From DATMQA01 sp035566895 (GTDB lineage: Bacteria; Verrucomicrobiota; Verrucomicrobiia; Limisphaerales; UBA8199): a DNA stretch of 64,000 bases. The first letter of the stretch is position 1, and each line of letters starts with the position of its first letter. The stretch covers positions 1 through 64,000 of the forward strand of contig DATMQA010000110.1 in NCBI GenBank assembly GCA_035566895.1. Reading direction: 5' to 3'. The notes beneath the pieces were generated by a model. The model saw only the letters and a program-made list of their open reading frames with translations, was not told where the DNA came from and made no database searches. Positions 19,201-26,914 of the stretch are shown here, one piece after another. A program made the position numbers and the translations under genes.

Positions 19201-21044
19201 GTGCCGCTGAGGAGCCTGAAGTTAAACGATAATGTCGGGCCGCTCACCGGAAGCGCCGTGGGTGTGATTTTGACATCTACATTCCAGTTCGGGCCGTTCG
19301 AGCCGGAGAAGACACCCGCAGGGAAGATAACGCTGGTGGGTGTGATCGTGACGCCGTTGGGAGTCTGATTGGTGTTGATCGTATAATTATTGGTGTAAAC
19401 AGCGGTGCCGGCGCGAACGAAACCAACGGTGACCGGCCCCGTAGCGGTTGTATCACTCGTGTTGAGGCTAATGCGGAACACGCCTGGGATCGGGGTGCCG
19501 GCGTTAACGGTGTTGTTGACATAATTCTGAGATGCGGTCGCGTTCATGGTGGCCACTGAGGCTTGGACCGGGGGCACGGCCAACTGGAAAGTGCCATTAG
19601 TGCCGGTCCAATCGTTGCTGGTGACGCAGCTCGTGGTCAGGCCGAGAGACCAACAGCGTAGCAGAGCCGTACCAGAACTGATCGTCCAAATGTTATCCGC
19701 CGGGTCCCAATCCATTCCGCGGGCATTGGCTGTGGCGGGGGTATTAGGTATGCCGAAGATAGTGCCCTCGTTGGGAATGCCGTTGGTCAGGTTGGCAATG
19801 GTGAGGCCGTTATTGATGTCACCCGAGGCAAGATACACCCCGTCAGGCGAAACCCGGACGCCGGCATAGGTTCCATTTTGGATCCCCGAGCCGTTGATCC
19901 CTGCCCAGGGATCGGTCCCAGTCGGCGGGGTATTAAAGGGCGGGGTGACGCCACCGGTATAAACCCAATTGGTGGGATCTTTGGCCGCGTTTTGAATAGC
20001 TGCGTTAACAGGGTCACCGGTGATTCCGTTGGTGGTGAGGAACGGCCTGAGAATCTGAAGGTTGGGATTGGAGCTATTAGCGCGGCCGAACCCGCAAATG
20101 ATCTTTCCATCTTTTCCGATGTCTCCCTCGGTGCGCAGTTCCGCAATGCCATCCAGACCGTAGGTGTAGGCAAAGTCCGGACGCTTGTTCCAGGGTAGCG
20201 GGCCTGAACCAATGTTGTACTGGAAAACGCAGTTAAACGAGCCGGGGCTGGTCAGCGGTCCCAAGATGCAGTTGGTGTCGGAGGGCGCTCCCATGCCGGA
20301 ATCAAAAGTATACAAAACAAGATTTCCGGCGGCTAGAGAACCTCGCATGATACCGCAGCCAAATAAATCGCCGTGAATTCCGGCATTCACGGCGGCAGTT
20401 TGCCCGATGATTGCAAGCACCAGGTTGGAACTGCTCAGATCAGGGGTGAATTGCAACAGACAAGCGTTAGGGGTTGAGAAATCGTTCACCAGGAACGTTC
20501 CGTCATCATTGGCACGGATTCGATACGGCCCATTGCCGCCGCCGGACCAGAAGCCGCTCCCGATGGGGCCCTTCAGGAGGGTTTGTTCGTCCGCGGTGAG
20601 CAGATACAAGCCAAGGCCTCGGCCGCCAGTGGTGGCAGAGCCCACACAGACCTGGCCAAAATTGGCGCCAATCTTGGGGTTCTTATCGACAGCGACGCCT
20701 CTGGGCGTGCTCCAGACGGCCAACGGATCCGCATCGCTAGTGATTTGGAAAGGAATCCCGTTGCCCAGCTTGGAGCAAGTGATTTTGTAACCGGCATGGG
20801 TGCCGAGGAAAAAATTGGTGCGGCCTTTTGGCAGCACGCCGAGATTGGTGGTGGACAGGTCATCGAAGGTGACCGTAACAGTGGCGCCGGCCTCATTCAT
20901 GGTGAACGAGACAAAGCCGGTGCCGTTGGTGCCGGTGACGCCCGAGGCGTAGGGATGAGCCTGGGCGACATAGGAGGCCATTGAAGTGATAGCCAGTGCC
21001 AGGCCGAGACGGGTTGGGTGCAGGAGGGAGGAGTTGAGTTTCAT
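16296..21044 (-). CDS. Giant secreted Ig-like-domain protein
   Basis: 1582 residues. Sec signal 1-29 (LGLALAITSMASYVAQA, cleavage before HPYA). The N-terminal 600 residues resemble a beta-propeller or hydrolase-like surface module (GVAVDKNPKIG, WDPADNIW). A long Asn/Thr/Gly-rich middle follows. Near the C-terminus are two I-set Ig-like domains with the typical YQWKRGGTNL and YQWQKGGVNL tryptophans and the EDAGVYSNLV-type strands, then a final beta domain. Low lysine and high Asn/Thr suggest a cell-surface or matrix protein. I saw no sorting motif at the C-terminus. Function unknown; adhesion is a guess. Confidence 0.88.
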   Translation of the reverse strand: MKLNSSLLHPTRLGLALAITSMASYVAQAHPYASGVTGTNGTGFVSFTMNEAGATVTVTFDDLSTTNLGVLPKGRTNFFLGTHAGYKITCSKLGNGIPFQITSDADPLAVWSTPRGVAVDKNPKIGANFGQVCVGSATTGGRGLGLYLLTADEQTLLKGPIGSGFWSGGGNGPYRIRANDDGTFLVNDFSTPNACLLQFTPDLSSSNLVLAIIGQTAAVNAGIHGDLFGCGIMRGSLAAGNLVLYTFDSGMGAPSDTNCILGPLTSPGSFNCVFQYNIGSGPLPWNKRPDFAYTYGLDGIAELRTEGDIGKDGKIICGFGRANSSNPNLQILRPFLTTNGITGDPVNAAIQNAAKDPTNWVYTGGVTPPFNTPPTGTDPWAGINGSGIQNGTYAGVRVSPDGVYLASGDINNGLTIANLTNGIPNEGTIFGIPNTPATANARGMDWDPADNIWTISSGTALLRCWSLGLTTSCVTSNDWTGTNGTFQLAVPPVQASVATMNATASQNYVNNTVNAGTPIPGVFRISLNTSDTTATGPVTVGFVRAGTAVYTNNYTINTNQTPNGVTITPTSVIFPAGVFSGSNGPNWNVDVKITPTALPVSGPTLSFNFRLLSGTNYSAAAPLNGSIAILNTGPQLLQLSAASPSTLGGMNRGILNDQARFIITRLGDTNGPNNDAVNPIVQRTFTVPNINYFPPATGSNFMAKLGVDFTAGAQNFAGSLPSDGSPGIVIAPGAVTINAMVGNPVKHANTSLTRTNLQVIINLTNVCNTGTTPGCNTNLLSVESLPYQVTTAALTLNEFDNALGGEVVLWSNPLTNSLDSTNWTLVYGSINQGASPTLPLVVSNYDNSANVNGNDYYAWFGKPVNDAANDAGVVVPQSAVMVANNWTSALKVSVNKAQNNLGESGVNLYPQIPGAPWTGSNFMVFQGNYALRFDMFLSLYDFGLNNPTIGTPAREFAAFGINHYGTNVNWRLDINPRADGTGARPINADGEWCSIGAASGSITPADYDMFISPAFINPIFGDIPFNTGTNKYGTNDPTCVTACNIIITNIGNTNLQTIPFTTNGFIGIAFTNAYQSSPGFYTGATNVFGNAGVPNDQQSANNNAVGGGPPAVLTSPQNGIIKNPPFSGINKNGGAPDNAWVDVSLELTRQTNLTLKVAQQPIFNSSITTPIFGTQNPIAAFGGTPMLGYLDPNLNLSDYSAFVYFSNVRIVELSPFIPWTNQPLSLIVTQGTTVSLSSGATFASNPLTNTWYVGTTAGPFPAGSIENGTPTAAIITNVFNATNAVTNLTVTSIQSGTNYISSWSDQAGSITNYLSVVEVIAGPGNKTVNAGVTTNLAVTPTGNAPPTSYQWKRGGTNLVAGTQAGRFSSFGGVTTATLTITNVHPEDAGVYSNLVVNANGSVVAVGTLTVSGAVVNPANQTNLWGSTAQFTVSAAGTPPFTYQWQKGGVNLSDGGNVAGATTSALTLSSITRADQAIYTAGVTNIAGGVISSAGTLTVLVPPPTLATPSLSGGNVVLNFRSTNIFDTTNAFILQGSPYLTNLPPSPFTNIPASFTTNNTGGFQVTVPQPGTSAFFYRLLHVN

Positions 21045-21503
21045 AGCAGGTCTTTTCTATTGTTAGAACTAACGACTAAAAACAATTCAGCTAGCGCGGA
21101 GGGACTCCTGAGTGTATGCATGCTGGTAATGAAAATTATAAGACTTGCCTCGACGATTGCAACAACAAAATTGGAGGACTTTGGACCGCGGCGACGAGAG
21201 GAGGCGGTGAGTCGAAACTTTTCATTGGCTCGACGTTTAAGCAATGCCGATGCCACGCGCGCGAAAGAGTCGGCCGCAGCACATAAAACACCGGGTTTTA
21301 CCGGTGATTTTTCAACTTGCGGTTTTGCGGCAACGAAAAGAGCTCTGTCGCGATTTGCTCAAGGAAGAAATTCATCAACAAAAGAACCGCCAACAAGAAT
21401 GAATTTTTTTCTGTACGATCGTGAAAAGATTTAAAGCGACATAGTCTTGAGCGCTCGCCTCCGAATCCTAATTATCATACTAATCTTAATAACAATTCAT
21501 CCA
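21045..21503. other. Spacer upstream of the Ig-domain gene
   Basis: No convincing gene. A plus-strand frame at 21018-21434 has no family signature. A small dyad CACCGG-GTTTTA-CCGGTG lies near 21288-21305, followed by ATTTTT, and could act as a weak plus-strand terminator. The rest is AT-richer than the neighbours, as expected for promoters. Confidence 0.4.
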
Positions 21504-22985
21504 TTAACCGGAGGGCGAATTCGGCTTCGGCGTCGGGCGGACGAGCGTTCCATCGGGGCGCAACTTCATTTTTTGGCCGCGCCATTCGATGCGGTTGCCC
21601 AGAAAGGCAAGGAGCCAGATGGCAGCCTGGAGGAGGTCTTTGAGAAGAGGCAGCCAGGCGGAGGACAGCGGAGTGAAGTGACGAGTGACGGGCGGCGAGT
21701 GCCTTGGTGTCCGAACCCGAGACACCTGGCACGCGTCACTCGCCACCTCCATCAGCGGGATATTAATGAGAGAGGTAAGATTGCGTGCCGTCGCGATTCG
21801 CACGGCGCCGCACCCCAGCGCGAACGCCAGCTCAAGCCTGCCGGGAAACGCGGCCAGCCAGAGCAGCGGCCAGAGGGTAGCGTTGCTGAGGATGCTGAAA
21901 AAATAGGGCAACGGCTGGCAAACACGGATGGTGCGCGCCCAACGGAGCTGGTGCTTCCAGACGGCGGCCCACCCCATTGGTTCGTCCCAGCACTCGGCGA
22001 CCACTGGTGAAAGAACGATGCGGTAACCTCGCTGTGCGAGGCGGTGGCCCAATTGGTAATCGTCGGCCAGGCAATCGGCCAGAGCGTCGAACCCGCCCAT
22101 CTCGTCAAGCTGCTGGCGGCGGACGACCATGACGGCGCCGAGAGCAAAATCGAGCGGCTTGAGGCTCCGGGCCTGCAACACCTGGCTCCAGAAATCGGCG
22201 TTGATGGCGACCGCCTCCCATTGCATGGCCAGCGTAGTGGGATTGGCAAGACGGTAGAAGCAAGTAACCAGGCCAACAGCACCTGGGCCAGGGAACAAAG
22301 GCAGGACCTGCCTCTGCTCGACGCGCGCCTGTATATCGCATAAAGCGTTTGGGGTGCGCGGGCTCTGAGCTGCTGCGGGTTCCGCCTCCCCGTTGTGAGC
22401 ACTTGCGCGCTCGGCGACCGCGATTGAAAGCGGCGCGGAGCGCGGGCACTCCAAACGCTTCGCGTCTTTCGGCTCGTAAAGCCCGCTGGGGGCAGAACTC
22501 TCCTGGACGGAAGTCTCTTCCAGGGGAGCGACGACGTTCGCGAGAAAATCGGGTGGGACATGCACGTCGGCATCGCTGATGAGCAGCAGGTCGTGTTTGG
22601 CGAGCGGCCCCAGTTGCGCGAGTTTGGAAACTTTAAGGTTGGCACCCAGGAGGGGCCCACAGACGACCAATTCGGCGTCGCGTCCGGGGAACTCCTGGAT
22701 AAGTGCGCGCACGAGCGGGCAAACCGGATCATCGGCGGAGGCAACCCCGAAAAGAATTTGCACCGGGCCAGCATAATCCTGAGTGACCCAGCTTCGCAGG
22801 CAGGATTCAGTGGCAGGGTCGCAGCCTTTCAATGGTTTGAGCAGGGTGACCGGCGGGGCGAAGGCAGGAGAGGGCAGGCGCTGATGCAAAGGAAAGCGCC
22901 GGGCGACCAGCCATTGCCAGAGCGTCAGCCCCAGGCTGAGGACGGCCAGGGAGCCAAGGAGGAACTTTAAAAGCACAAAGGACAT
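21504..22985 (-). CDS. HpnI/ceramide-glucosyltransferase-like membrane glycosyltransferase with repeat-derived inserts
   Basis: GT2/GT21-type enzyme. It has an N-terminal membrane anchor (FVLLKFLLGSLAVLSLGLTL), the conserved LLKPLKGCDP, the metal site SDADVHVPPD, GLVTCFYR, the (Q/R)xxRW-type HQLRWARTIR and C-terminal membrane helices. HpnI-type enzymes add N-acetylglucosamine to bacteriohopanetetrol; the ceramide type makes glucosylceramide. The start is the ATG at 22985. Two stretches foreign to the family interrupt it: residues about 176-214, encoded by a 118-bp inverted-repeat element, and about 413-436, encoded by a heptamer hairpin. Both keep the frame. Confidence 0.85.
   Translation of the reverse strand: MSFVLLKFLLGSLAVLSLGLTLWQWLVARRFPLHQRLPSPAFAPPVTLLKPLKGCDPATESCLRSWVTQDYAGPVQILFGVASADDPVCPLVRALIQEFPGRDAELVVCGPLLGANLKVSKLAQLGPLAKHDLLLISDADVHVPPDFLANVVAPLEETSVQESSAPSGLYEPKDAKRLECPRSAPLSIAVAERASAHNGEAEPAAAQSPRTPNALCDIQARVEQRQVLPLFPGPGAVGLVTCFYRLANPTTLAMQWEAVAINADFWSQVLQARSLKPLDFALGAVMVVRRQQLDEMGGFDALADCLADDYQLGHRLAQRGYRIVLSPVVAECWDEPMGWAAVWKHQLRWARTIRVCQPLPYFFSILSNATLWPLLWLAAFPGRLELAFALGCGAVRIATARNLTSLINIPLMEVASDACQVSRVRTPRHSPPVTRHFTPLSSAWLPLLKDLLQAAIWLLAFLGNRIEWRGQKMKLRPDGTLVRPTPKPNSPSG
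21678..21747. repeat. Heptamer-array hairpin inside the glycosyltransferase gene
   Basis: Ten 7-bp steps start GTGACGA, GTGACGG, GCGGCGA, GTGCCTT, GGTGTCC. The second half (AGACACC, TGGCACG, CGTCACT, CGCCACC) is complementary to the first with one extra heptamer on the left arm. It is translated as part of DACQVSRVRTPRHSPP. Confidence 0.65.
22343..22460. mobile_element. 118-bp inverted-repeat (MITE/palindromic-element-like) insert inside a CDS
   Basis: The left end 22343-22366 and right end 22437-22460 are inverted copies matching at 20 of 24 positions, with outer ends AAGCGTTTGG and CCAAACGCTT. The translated product (KRLECPRS to PNAL) has no counterpart in HpnI-like enzymes. No clear target duplication is visible. 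118 is not a multiple of three, so adjoining bases must have been gained or lost to keep the frame. Confidence 0.65.
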
Positions 22986-23108
22986 TTTATAATTACCGAT
23001 CGCCGAGTCCTTTAAATGAACGCGCGATTCGCAAAGACCCAGGAGGGCAAAGTCTTTGAAATGAAGCACCGATAAACCGGATTCCGCTGCCAGTTAACAT
23101 GGCGCAAT

Positions 23109-23136
23109 CGTAAATCGTAAATCGTAAATCGTAAAT
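23109..23136. repeat. Four perfect heptamers CGTAAAT
   Basis: Exact 7-bp repeat, the complement of the ATTTACG array at 14621, between the glycosyltransferase and the AraC-type regulator starts. Confidence 0.85.
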
Positions 23137-23219
23137 CCCCGAACCTTTTCTGGTCCTGGGCATTCCACCACCCCATTCGGGCCTTGTCACGGCCCAGGTG
23201 CCTGATACTATTCGCCCCC

Positions 23220-24110
23220 GTGAAGCCCCTGGCGTTCGAGGATCTAGCGCGGTTGCCAGTCGTCCAGTTTTATGAGACCGCCTTTCGCAGGGCGACAGGG
23301 GTGTCGCTTAAGGTCGTCCCTCCCGAGGGCCCACGGCGACACCGGAACTTTGGGCCCGCCGAAAACCCATTTTGTGCTTTGGCAGCGCAGGCGCCGGCGG
23401 GCTGCGAACTTTGCCTGGAAACCGAGAGGCGGGCACAGCGGAATGCCGGGCGAAAACTCAGCACCCAACAAGTCTACTGCTATGCGGGTCTGACGGTGGT
23501 TGCCGCCCCGGTGGTGGTGGGCGGATGCCATGTGGCGACGCTGCTGAGCGGCCAGGTCTTCCGGCGCGAGCCGACGGAACGCGATTTCCTGATGGTCCTC
23601 AAGATGCTCGGAAGCGCAGTGGGCGCGGAGTGGGTCAAGAAGACGCGCAAGGCCTACTTCGAAACGCCGGTCCTGCCCGCCGATCGATTTCAGGCCGTCA
23701 TTCAATTGCTGGACGTTTTCGCCCAGTATTTGGCGGATTTTGCCAGCCGCCAGGCCCTGGCCTCCTCGGAGGCCGACCCCGAAGCCGTCGCCAGTGCGAA
23801 AGAATTCGTCCAGGCCCATGTCGAGGAACCCATCACCCTCGAGCAGGTGGTGGAGCACGTTCATGTCAGCCGGTTTTATTTTTGCAAACTGTTCAAGAAG
23901 GCCACCGGCATGACCCTGACTGAGTATGTGGGCCGGGTCCGCGTGGAAAAAGCCAAAGGCTTGCTGGTGGACCCCTCGCTCCGCATCTCGGAGATCGTCT
24001 TTGCCGCCGGTTTTGGCTCGATCCCCCGCTTCAACAGTCTCTTCAAACAGCACGTCGGCATGGCGCCGACGGAATATCGCGCGAGCTTGAGGTCACAGTT
24101 ACCGGTCTGA
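23220..24110 (+). CDS. AraC-family regulator with PocR-type sensory domain
   Basis: Residues about 5-165 form a PocR domain with its cysteine pattern (CELCLETE, then QVYCYAGL and AAPVVVGG). The C-terminal 100 residues are an AraC double helix-turn-helix (ITLEQVVEHVHVSRFYFCKLFK, then ISEIVFAAGFGSIPRFNSLFK). PocR domains bind small hydrocarbon or redox ligands in characterised relatives. The GTG at 23220 begins the conserved region; a TTG at 23184 is possible. It lies upstream of and in the same direction as the respiratory cluster, which it might control (inference). Confidence 0.9.
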   Translation: MKPLAFEDLARLPVVQFYETAFRRATGVSLKVVPPEGPRRHRNFGPAENPFCALAAQAPAGCELCLETERRAQRNAGRKLSTQQVYCYAGLTVVAAPVVVGGCHVATLLSGQVFRREPTERDFLMVLKMLGSAVGAEWVKKTRKAYFETPVLPADRFQAVIQLLDVFAQYLADFASRQALASSEADPEAVASAKEFVQAHVEEPITLEQVVEHVHVSRFYFCKLFKKATGMTLTEYVGRVRVEKAKGLLVDPSLRISEIVFAAGFGSIPRFNSLFKQHVGMAPTEYRASLRSQLPV

Positions 24111-24440
24111 ACGGACGGGGCCGCGACTGAGGTCTCGGCCCTTTAGTCGCCTTCGGCTGCAGGGCGTGCGACCCGGCGCGGTCCGGGAGCAAGGCAGGCA
24201 TTCGGCACTTCTGCAGCCTGAAAGGCTGCGCTCCGAAAGCGCCGCCGAATCTCCTCTACAAGGTTCATCAGGCCAATAGGCAATCACTAAAAGCCAAACG
24301 GCAAGTAGCCACTTTTCCGGCGGCGGATTACAAAGGCGACGCAAGAGCGAAGTCAGATCCGGACTTCCCATCGCTCTTGGCAGGCCGCGGCGCAGGCCAG
24401 CGGCGACCATAATGAAAAAGCAGACAACTCGAAGGAACAG
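24111..24440. other. Spacer upstream of the respiratory cluster
   Basis: No gene. It has a small GC hairpin (GCAGCC-TGAAA-GGCTGC near 24214-24230) and an AAGGAACAG ribosome site right before the cytochrome ATG at 24441. Promoters for the cluster should lie here; I cannot pick a confident -35/-10. Confidence 0.4.
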
Positions 24441-24797
24441 ATGACTATGAAGCGACTCAGTTCATTCAAACGGCGGTTCTTCGCCGGCGCCGGCCTGGTG
24501 GTCGTCGCCGCGAGCCTTTGTGGGCTCACCCTCACCGGCGCCTCCGCTGAGGACAAAACCTCGAAAGACGCGAAACCGGAAAAAAAGACCGAGAAAAAGG
24601 CGGAGAAGAAAAAGCTCACTGGCGCGGAGTTGTATGCCATCCACTGCAACCGTTGTCACCCGGAGCGGTACGCGACCGAGCGCAGCGCCGCGCAATGGAA
24701 GACCCTCATGGTCCACATGCGCGTGCGCGCCAACCTTCCCGCCGAGCAGGCCAAAGTCATTCTCAAGTACCTGCAGGAAGACGCCGGCACACCATAG
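24441..24797 (+). CDS. Small periplasmic monohaem cytochrome c
   Basis: 118 residues: signal peptide (FAGAGLVVVAASLCGLTLTGASA), a lysine/glutamate-rich linker (KPEKKTEKKAEKKK) and one haem site CNRCH in ELYAIHCNRCHPERY. A helix-rich tail ends LPAEQAKVILKYLQED. It has the size of a soluble electron carrier, with a tether-like charged linker. A strong AAGGA ribosome site precedes the ATG. It is first of the cluster and 30 bp before the porin gene, so probably co-transcribed. Confidence 0.85.
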   Translation: MTMKRLSSFKRRFFAGAGLVVVAASLCGLTLTGASAEDKTSKDAKPEKKTEKKAEKKKLTGAELYAIHCNRCHPERYATERSAAQWKTLMVHMRVRANLPAEQAKVILKYLQEDAGTP

Positions 24798-24827
24798 CAC
24801 CGCTTTCAACCCTAAACGAAATCCACC

Positions 24828-26207
24828 ATGAAAATCCGTTCTCAAATTCTTGCCGTGCTGACCGCTGGCTGCGCCCTGGGCCTCGCCCTGCCCTTACGCG
24901 CCGCACCGGTTGACGATGAAGACTTCAAGGCCTTCAAAGACAGCGTCACCAAACGCCTCGACCTGCTGGAAAAAACCCACGAGCAGGACCAGAAGATTAT
25001 CGAGCAAGACCGCAAGGTGCACGAGCAGGACCAACAGGAAATCCAACATTTGAAAATGCGCCTGGACGAAACCCAGAAGACGGCGACCGATGCCCAACAA
25101 AAGGCCGAAGCGGCGTCCCAGGTGCAACCGGTCCATCCGATCCCCGAAGGCCCCGCGGCGACGCATAACTTTATGGTGGTTGGCGATGCCGAGGTGCAGT
25201 TCGGCAAAGTGGACGGCTCGCACAGCGGTTTTACGCTGGCGGACTTCGCGCCGATCTTCCTGTTTCGCGCGCGGGACAATATCCTCTTTGAAGCGGGTTT
25301 TGATGTGAGGTTGCAAAACGGGTCCACTGGGGCCGTTCCCGCGCACGATAGCGGTTCGGGGACCTCAGTGGGTTTGAGCTTTGCCACGCTGGATTACATG
25401 TACAACGACTATCTGACCTTTGTTGCGGGGGACATGCTGCTGCCCCTGGGCACCTACAGTGAGCGGGCCGCGGGTTGGCTCAACAAGATACCGGATGACC
25501 CTATGCCGCGGAGCGTGCTGCCCGGCAGCGGGGTCGGGGCGCAGATGCGAGGGGCGCTTCCGGTGGGGGCGTCCGGCCAGTCGCTGAGTTACTCGGTTTA
25601 TGGCGCCAACGGACCGAGTTCGATGGACATAACCGGCAACAGCACCAGCCTGGACCTGGGCGGCAACGTCGGCCTCAAGTCGGACGGTTCCACCGGCAAT
25701 CTCCATGGTTCACCGGGCGCGGGTGGGCGGGTCGGGTGGTTCTATCCCTGGAAGGCGCACTATGATCTGGAACTCGGCGTTTCCGGCCAAACCGGCCCCT
25801 GGGATGATATGGAGCATCGGCAGTGGTCGGCCGGCGTATTGGACGCGGCGCTGCACCTGGGCCCGTACGTCGAGGTCAAGGGCGAGTATATTTATACGTG
25901 GGTCGAGACGGACGACATCGGAAACTGGCATCCCCACGGCTGGTGGGCGCAGGCTGGTTACAAATTGGCGGGCCTGAACCTGGACCTGCCACTGATCAAT
26001 AACTTTGAAGTGGTCGGGCGGTACGACAACCTCCGCAACTTTAATGACGCCGGCACCATCTTCCGGAAAGCGGACCGCTACACGGCGGGACTCATCTACT
26101 ACCTGACCAACACGCTCTTGCTGGAGGGCGATTACGAAATGGCGAGCAGCGACGATGATGGGCTGAACCACAACCGGCTGGTATTCCAGTTCTCCTTCGG
26201 GTTCTGA
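24828..26207 (+). CDS. Outer-membrane porin-like beta-barrel with N-terminal coiled coil
   Basis: Signal peptide (1-26, ending LPLRA-A), then a charged coiled coil of about 70 residues (EQDQKIIEQDRKVHEQDQQEI), then alternating-hydrophobicity strands to a C-terminal FQFSFGF, where the terminal Phe is typical of outer-membrane barrels. The layout resembles DcaP or phosphate-selective porins. It lies inside the cytochrome cluster, so it may admit a substrate or anchor the periplasmic cytochromes (inference). Confidence 0.8.
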   Translation: MKIRSQILAVLTAGCALGLALPLRAAPVDDEDFKAFKDSVTKRLDLLEKTHEQDQKIIEQDRKVHEQDQQEIQHLKMRLDETQKTATDAQQKAEAASQVQPVHPIPEGPAATHNFMVVGDAEVQFGKVDGSHSGFTLADFAPIFLFRARDNILFEAGFDVRLQNGSTGAVPAHDSGSGTSVGLSFATLDYMYNDYLTFVAGDMLLPLGTYSERAAGWLNKIPDDPMPRSVLPGSGVGAQMRGALPVGASGQSLSYSVYGANGPSSMDITGNSTSLDLGGNVGLKSDGSTGNLHGSPGAGGRVGWFYPWKAHYDLELGVSGQTGPWDDMEHRQWSAGVLDAALHLGPYVEVKGEYIYTWVETDDIGNWHPHGWWAQAGYKLAGLNLDLPLINNFEVVGRYDNLRNFNDAGTIFRKADRYTAGLIYYLTNTLLLEGDYEMASSDDDGLNHNRLVFQFSFGF

Positions 26208-26279
26208 GCAAAAATTGTCCTCACAATAGCAATAAACGGTAAGACGGCTGAGTGGGGCCGGTGAATCTTTACGAGCAAT

Positions 26280-26762
26280 ATGAAAATATCAAAATTAAGA
26301 ATCATCATCGCGTTAGGACTGGCCGCCGGCGCCGGTGCGACCCTGGTCGCGCGGGCTGCTGACGAGCCGCTCGACGCCGAAACCAAAGCCCGCATCGAAC
26401 GGTTCGAAAAAGGACCGGCGTCCGTGGACGTCTCCAAGTACCCGCAAGGCATCCAGGAGAACTACGAGGTGTTCTCGCAAAAATGCTCGCAGTGCCACAA
26501 GTTGAGCCGCCCGATCAATTCGGATTACGCGCTGCCCGACGAATGGTCGCGCTACATTAAGCGCATGATGCACAAACCCGGCAGCGGCATTAGCGCCGGC
26601 GAAGGCAAAAAAATCTATGAGTTCCTGGCGTATGACTCCAGCGTGCGCAAGAAGGGCATGGTAGCCGACAAACTGGCCAAGGCCACCCCGGAAGACAAAA
26701 CCGCCGGCGAAGCCAAGATCAAAGAACTGCACGATAAGTACGACAAGGGAGCTGCCAGGTGA
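26280..26762 (+). CDS. Periplasmic monohaem cytochrome c
   Basis: 160 residues with a signal peptide (IIIALGLAAGAGATLVARAA) and one haem site CSQCH in YEVFSQKCSQCHKLSRP. A likely distal ligand lies in YIKRMMHKPGSG. The lysine-rich tail (KATPEDKTAGEAKIKEL) is probably helical. It is in the same orientation as the neighbours, 72 bp after the porin, and likely passes electrons to or from the Rieske/cytochrome b complex encoded downstream. Confidence 0.85.
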   Translation: MKISKLRIIIALGLAAGAGATLVARAADEPLDAETKARIERFEKGPASVDVSKYPQGIQENYEVFSQKCSQCHKLSRPINSDYALPDEWSRYIKRMMHKPGSGISAGEGKKIYEFLAYDSSVRKKGMVADKLAKATPEDKTAGEAKIKELHDKYDKGAAR

Positions 26763-26791
26763 TCGGTTGCGTCCGGTTACCTAGCTACATA

Positions 26792-26833
26792 GTTACATGG
26801 TTCCATGGTTGCATGGTTACATCGGGTTGCATG
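26792..26833. repeat. Five 8-bp units of GTTNCATG
   Basis: GTTACATG, GTTCCATG, GTTGCATG and GTTACATC run without gaps from 26792 to 26823; a fifth, GTTGCATG, follows after two bases. It sits in the 152-bp gap before the FAD oxidoreductase. Confidence 0.75.
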
Positions 26834-26914
26834 AAGGCTGTGAGAGCGTCGTAACCGTGTAATGCTTGAACTATTGAACGCTACGGCCGCCAGTAACACC
26901 TCACGACCAGCGCC

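Noticed and set aside
21018..21434. 138-codon plus-strand frame antisense/upstream of the Ig-domain gene
   Set aside because: No motif or conserved-looking pattern; it overlaps the promoter of the large gene. Treated as spacer.
22993..23190. 65-codon minus-strand frame across the CGTAAAT array
   Set aside because: Its repeated IYDLRFTIYD residues simply translate the heptamer repeats.
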